A DNA stretch of 16,252 nucleotides from Bacteriovorax sp. (GTDB lineage Bacteria; Bdellovibrionota; Bacteriovoracia; Bacteriovoracales; Bacteriovoracaceae), in the NCBI GenBank assembly GCA_030654205.1, contig JAURXW010000470.1:1-16252 (forward strand). Direction: 5' to 3'. The notes beneath the pieces are model-generated. The model was not told where the DNA came from. It made no database searches and worked only from the letters and a program-made list of their open reading frames with translations. Positions 13,501 through 16,252 of this stretch are shown in pieces. Each line of letters begins with the position of its first letter. Position 1 is the first letter of the stretch. The position numbers and the translations under genes were made by a program.

Positions 13501-14777
13501 TGGTTTTGAATATTTCCAAAACCTCTCATAAAGCTTAAATACTCTCGAGCGATATTTTTAGGAGCAGTGTTCGGTATTGTATCAATATTGCAACTTCCAG
13601 GCATTGGTCCCTCATCAGATCCCTTAGCAGGTGCTTTGTACTTACAGATTACTTTAGCGTGACATGAATTAAAATCACAATTAAGTTCATTGGTGGGATG
13701 TGATTGATAAATGAGATCACCATTATCAAGCGCGTCTTGAATACCTCTTACACATTTTTTAAAATAACTTTTTGATTTTCCGGTAGAGCACAACCAATCA
13801 TAAACGACTTGTTTATATTCTTCGCGACTTGAATTGATATCAATGGGGTGAACGGAGGGAAATCCCAGAAGCGATAAGGCCATTGCCCTTTCACAATTTC
13901 CATCTGAATTATTTTCGTAGTTACAAAAAAATTTATCAAAACTTAAACCACCTTCACTAAAAGTTCCCCAAAATGAAGAATAATTTTCTCTTGATGGTTT
14001 CATGCGTGTACAAAAACCCTTTGAGCATGACAGGCCAGAGGTATAACTAAATTTATTATTTAAAACATATCCTCTTTGATTCCAATCATCTTCTTTATAC
14101 CAAGATCCATCAGACTCAATTCTTTCAAACATCGAACTTGTCAATGAACCAGACACTGGAATGCCAAGCCCACGACTAAGATCAGGTGCTAAGTAAAATC
14201 CGGTGTTGCATCCATTAAGTGTCGCGTAAGCGTTGGGGAGAAAATTATATCTTATTTTTTCTAACTCAAGATAGTGCGCACTGGGATCAAAAGCTGCACC
14301 GGATTTGCCAATAATCATGGCCCAAGGAGAGGCATGGCCATAAAAATCCAAACTAGCAATACTATTAAATTCAGCAATCTCATTTAATAATAAAGGTGCC
14401 GTAAATTTTGTTGAAACTATTTTAGAAACTTTAATTTTGTATTTATCAAAAATCTGATCATCCGAAATGCCTTTAACGTCAGGACTGCTCATGAAAATTA
14501 TTTGATGATCTGGCCATTGTTCATAATAGCGTTGTGCCCTTGATATACCTGATTGGAAAAATTGATCCGAGTCTTCTTTTAGGGCCGAGCCAATAATTAC
14601 AATATGAGTTATTTTGTTAGGATTTAAATCTAGAGTTTTTGCTTTGTAAATTCCAATTCGATATTCCCCTAGATTGGTTTTGTCCAAGTTGGTTTGTGGC
14701 TGATTATCGCCGGTCTTTTGTTTACAAGAAATATTTAATATTAGGATCAAAAATAAAAGCAAAATATTTAATTTCAA
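13497..14777 (-). CDS. Exported, Cys-rich clan-CD (CHAT/caspase-like) protein, probable lipoprotein
   Basis: A 426-residue protein. Residues 1-18 are a lipoprotein-like signal ending L-N-I-S-C18; the -3 Asn is atypical for a lipobox. Residues 40-215 resemble the caspase/CHAT fold: an I-V-I-I-G-S strand, then L-D-F-Y-G-H148-A after a hydrophobic strand and A-T-L-N-G-C190-N-T-G-F after another. That is the spacing and setting of the catalytic His and Cys in clan CD, and L-x-x-C-N-T-G is typical of CHAT. G-L-G-I-P-V-S-G-S-L then matches the post-Cys strand. The remainder (250-426) has ten further cysteines, probably disulfides, fitting an extracytoplasmic place. The start is TTG, supported by GGAGG (14784-14788) six bases upstream. 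First gene of a two-gene operon with the enzyme-I-like fragment. Peptidase activity is inferred, not shown. Confidence 0.7.
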   Translation of the reverse strand: MKLNILLLFLILILNISCKQKTGDNQPQTNLDKTNLGEYRIGIYKAKTLDLNPNKITHIVIIGSALKEDSDQFFQSGISRAQRYYEQWPDHQIIFMSSPDVKGISDDQIFDKYKIKVSKIVSTKFTAPLLLNEIAEFNSIASLDFYGHASPWAMIIGKSGAAFDPSAHYLELEKIRYNFLPNAYATLNGCNTGFYLAPDLSRGLGIPVSGSLTSSMFERIESDGSWYKEDDWNQRGYVLNNKFSYTSGLSCSKGFCTRMKPSRENYSSFWGTFSEGGLSFDKFFCNYENNSDGNCERAMALSLLGFPSVHPIDINSSREEYKQVVYDWLCSTGKSKSYFKKCVRGIQDALDNGDLIYQSHPTNELNCDFNSCHAKVICKYKAPAKGSDEGPMPGSCNIDTIPNTAPKNIAREYLSFMRGFGNIQNQ

Positions 14778-14854
14778 ACCAGTCCTCCAGCGCAGGTATC
14801 GTAAAATTCTGACTTAGAAAATCGCACTTTGGGTCTAGCCGTCAACGAAATAAG

Positions 14855-14884
14855 ATAATAGTCAGAGAATGTCATGAGTTTAAA
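14855..14884 (-). promoter_or_regulatory. Candidate promoter for the clan-CD lipoprotein operon
   Basis: Minus strand: -35 TTTAAA (14879-14884), 18-base spacer, -10 TATTAT (14855-14860, five of six). It lies about 80 bases before the TTG start. The remaining 14778-15014 gap holds the divergent SPFH promoter and a leader hairpin, but no gene that I can support. Confidence 0.35.
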
Positions 14885-14930
14885 AGTTTGGTTATATATC
14901 CAAAAATTATCTTTTTATTTTGAATGCAGC

Positions 14931-14959
14931 TTGTATAGCCCTTTTGAGAGGTATAAAAT
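14931..14959 (+). promoter_or_regulatory. Candidate promoter for the SPFH gene
   Basis: TTGTAT (14931-14936), 17-base spacer, TAAAAT (14954-14959, five of six to consensus). It would give a leader of roughly 45-50 bases containing the small inverted repeat at 14980-14998 and the AAGGAA ribosome site at 15003-15008. Confidence 0.4.
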
Positions 14960-14979
14960 CCTCCTCAGTCATAAATATA

Positions 14980-14998
14980 GAGATCGCTGATAGATCTC
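14980..14998 (+). promoter_or_regulatory. Small inverted repeat in the SPFH leader
   Basis: GAGATC (14980-14985) and GATCTC (14993-14998) are perfect 6-bp arms around a 7-base loop. The hairpin ends four bases before the ribosome-binding site AAGGAA (15003-15008), so folding could affect initiation, or the DNA could be a protein site. It may also be chance. Confidence 0.25.
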
Positions 14999-15014
14999 GT
15001 TCAAGGAATTTCAT

Positions 15015-16252
15015 ATGCCGTATATGTTTTATATTCTCGCTATTATTGCAGCCATTTTTCTTTTTACTAAATTTGCGCTTGGTTTGGTAATCATTGGCGA
15101 AGCTCAAGTTGGAATCGTAGTTAAGAAAATCGGAAAACCTTTGGCCAATCACCGATTTATTGCAACAGCTGGAGAGGCTGGTTACCAAGCACGCACGCTT
15201 GCACCTGGATGGCATTTGTGGCTGTGGTCGGTCATGTATGACATCATTAAGCAGCCGATTACTATTATCAAAGAAGGTGAGATTGGTTTAGTTGTCGCAA
15301 GGGACGGTGAACAAATTCCGGCCAACCGAATTTTAGGTGAAGTGGTTGAATGCAACAACTTTCAGGATGCCACAAAATTTTTAGATAATGGAGGAGAAAA
15401 AGGACGTCAACTTGGACTTCTTACGGCCGGAGTTTATCGAATCAATACGTCTTTGTTTGAAGTGATTACGACCGATAATATCGAACAAAAAAACTTAACA
15501 GGTGTCACAAAAGAATTTTTGAAAATGACTCAAGTAAAATCAGATTATGTCGGATTAGTAACGGTATTAGATGGACAGCCTTTAATTGAAGGACGAATTG
15601 CTGGAACAAGTATTCCTGGTCATTCTTCCTTTCAAGATAGCAAAGCATTTATTAGTAATGGTGGTTTTAAAGGTCTTCAAGAAGATGTTTTAAGACCGGG
15701 TTCATATACTATCAATCCTTGGTTTGCCAAAATTGAACAAATCCCAATGACAGAAATTGATATTGGTTATGTCGGTGTTGTCGTTTCTTCATCTGGAGAC
15801 TCTGATGAAGATGTTTCAGGTGCAGAATTTACGCATAGTAATCTAGTTAAAAAAGGAAATCGTGGTATTTGGGCAGAACCTTTATTTCCTGGAAAACATG
15901 CTTTAAATATTAAAATTTTAAAAGTAGAAAAAATCCCTACGACTAATATTGTTTTAAATTGGGGACGTGAAAGCTCTTCGCATAAATATGATGAAAATTT
16001 AAATTCAATCACAGCACGAACCAAAGACGGTTTCTCAATGAGTTTAGATGTGTCTCAAATTATTCATGTCGGCGCGGGAATGGCCTCTAAAGTTATTGCG
16101 CGTGTTGGTTCAATGCAAAATCTAGTGGATAATATTCTTCAACCCATCATAGGTAACTATTTTAGAAACTCTTGTCAGGCTTCAGAGGCCCTTGATTATA
16201 TAAAAACTAGATCAGAGAGACAAAAAGAAGCGGCAAAATTTATTAAGGATGC
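15015..16252 (+). CDS. SPFH/flotillin-type membrane protein with repeated N-terminal modules (3' end outside window)
   Basis: The frame is open from the ATG at 15015 to the right edge (412 complete codons, no stop). AAGGAA lies six bases before the ATG. Residues 4-27 are one hydrophobic membrane helix. Residues 28-317 consist of about four diverged beta modules, each opening V/I-G-(I/L/V)-V (residues 32, 90, 179, 253), with a G-x-x-G-x-Q-like turn and a L-x-P-G-x-Y/H-x-(I/L)-N-like end. An SPFH domain begins about 331 (A-R-T-K-D-G-F-S-M-S-L-D-V). It continues through Q-N-L-V-D-N-I-L-Q-P-I-I-G-N-Y-F-R and A-L-D-Y-I-K-T-R, matching band-7 'T-x-D-G' and 'I-x-x-x-R' features. SPFH proteins form membrane-bound oligomeric rings that organise membrane domains or proteases. 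The role here is unknown, and the likely coiled-coil C-terminus is not visible. Confidence 0.82.
   Translation, partial: MPYMFYILAIIAAIFLFTKFALGLVIIGEAQVGIVVKKIGKPLANHRFIATAGEAGYQARTLAPGWHLWLWSVMYDIIKQPITIIKEGEIGLVVARDGEQIPANRILGEVVECNNFQDATKFLDNGGEKGRQLGLLTAGVYRINTSLFEVITTDNIEQKNLTGVTKEFLKMTQVKSDYVGLVTVLDGQPLIEGRIAGTSIPGHSSFQDSKAFISNGGFKGLQEDVLRPGSYTINPWFAKIEQIPMTEIDIGYVGVVVSSSGDSDEDVSGAEFTHSNLVKKGNRGIWAEPLFPGKHALNIKILKVEKIPTTNIVLNWGRESSSHKYDENLNSITARTKDGFSMSLDVSQIIHVGAGMASKVIARVGSMQNLVDNILQPIIGNYFRNSCQASEALDYIKTRSERQKEAAKFIKD

Noticed and set aside
14778..15014. tRNA or small RNA gene in the longest intergenic gap
   Set aside because: No cloverleaf, T-loop or terminator-ended stem-loop was found; only two promoter-like patterns and a 6-bp inverted repeat.
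14907..15215. Minus-strand open frame of 102 codons over the SPFH gene start
   Set aside because: It is antisense to the strongly supported SPFH frame and has no ribosome site. Its product is Cys/Arg/Lys-rich with no domain.
15767..16024. Minus-strand frame inside the SPFH gene
   Set aside because: It is a by-product of the SPFH coding sequence. There is no start signal and the composition is odd.

Overview
The window is AT-rich, tightly packed bacterial DNA from a Gram-negative organism. The Gram-negative call rests on a TolC-type outer-membrane channel, an RND pump, a beta-barrel-like protein and a lipoprotein. Low GC, many lineage-specific secreted proteins, a HemJ-type haem enzyme and a large SPFH protein are compatible with Bdellovibrionota (Bacteriovorax/Halobacteriovorax-like). 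That placement is an inference; there is no rRNA or marker gene here to prove it. No tRNA, rRNA, CRISPR array, insertion sequence or prophage was seen.

Layout. 1-90 is the tail of a plus-strand gene. 221-754 is a small exported two-helix membrane protein. 797-1189 (minus) is a MaoC/PhaJ-like hydratase, divergent from an exported beta-barrel-like protein (1235-2218). 2215-4072 (minus) is a translationally coupled methionine-salvage operon, mtnB-mtnD-mtnC. It is divergent from a YbdL-type aminotransferase (4185-5345) that could do the last salvage step (keto-methylthiobutyrate to methionine). The shared intergenic region carries a 20-bp near-palindrome. A strong two-way hairpin terminator (5353-5391) separates this from a minus-strand efflux operon, tetR-tolC-RND (10603 to 5390). 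That operon has no periplasmic adaptor gene. Its promoter region carries paired direct repeats and a palindrome that look like a regulator site.

10714-11658 (minus) encodes an unusual fusion: a HemJ-like membrane domain with an extra transmembrane helix, followed by a complete methionine-R-sulfoxide reductase B. It is divergent, across only 31 bp, from a histidine-phosphatase gene (11690-12292). A secreted coiled-coil protein (12396-13187) converges on a two-gene minus-strand operon (14777 to 13174). The first gene of that operon is an exported, cysteine-rich, clan-CD (CHAT/caspase-like) protein with a visible His/Cys pair. The second is a 108-residue protein resembling only the HPr-binding helical domain of PTS enzyme I, and its last part overlaps a perfect 11-bp inverted repeat. 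The window ends inside a large SPFH (flotillin/band 7) gene (15015 onward), whose N-terminal half is built from about four diverged copies of one beta module.

The points most worth a second look are the HemJ-MsrB fusion, the CHAT-like exported protein coupled to an enzyme-I fragment, the repeat-built SPFH protein, and the adaptor-less efflux operon with its repeat-flanked promoter.
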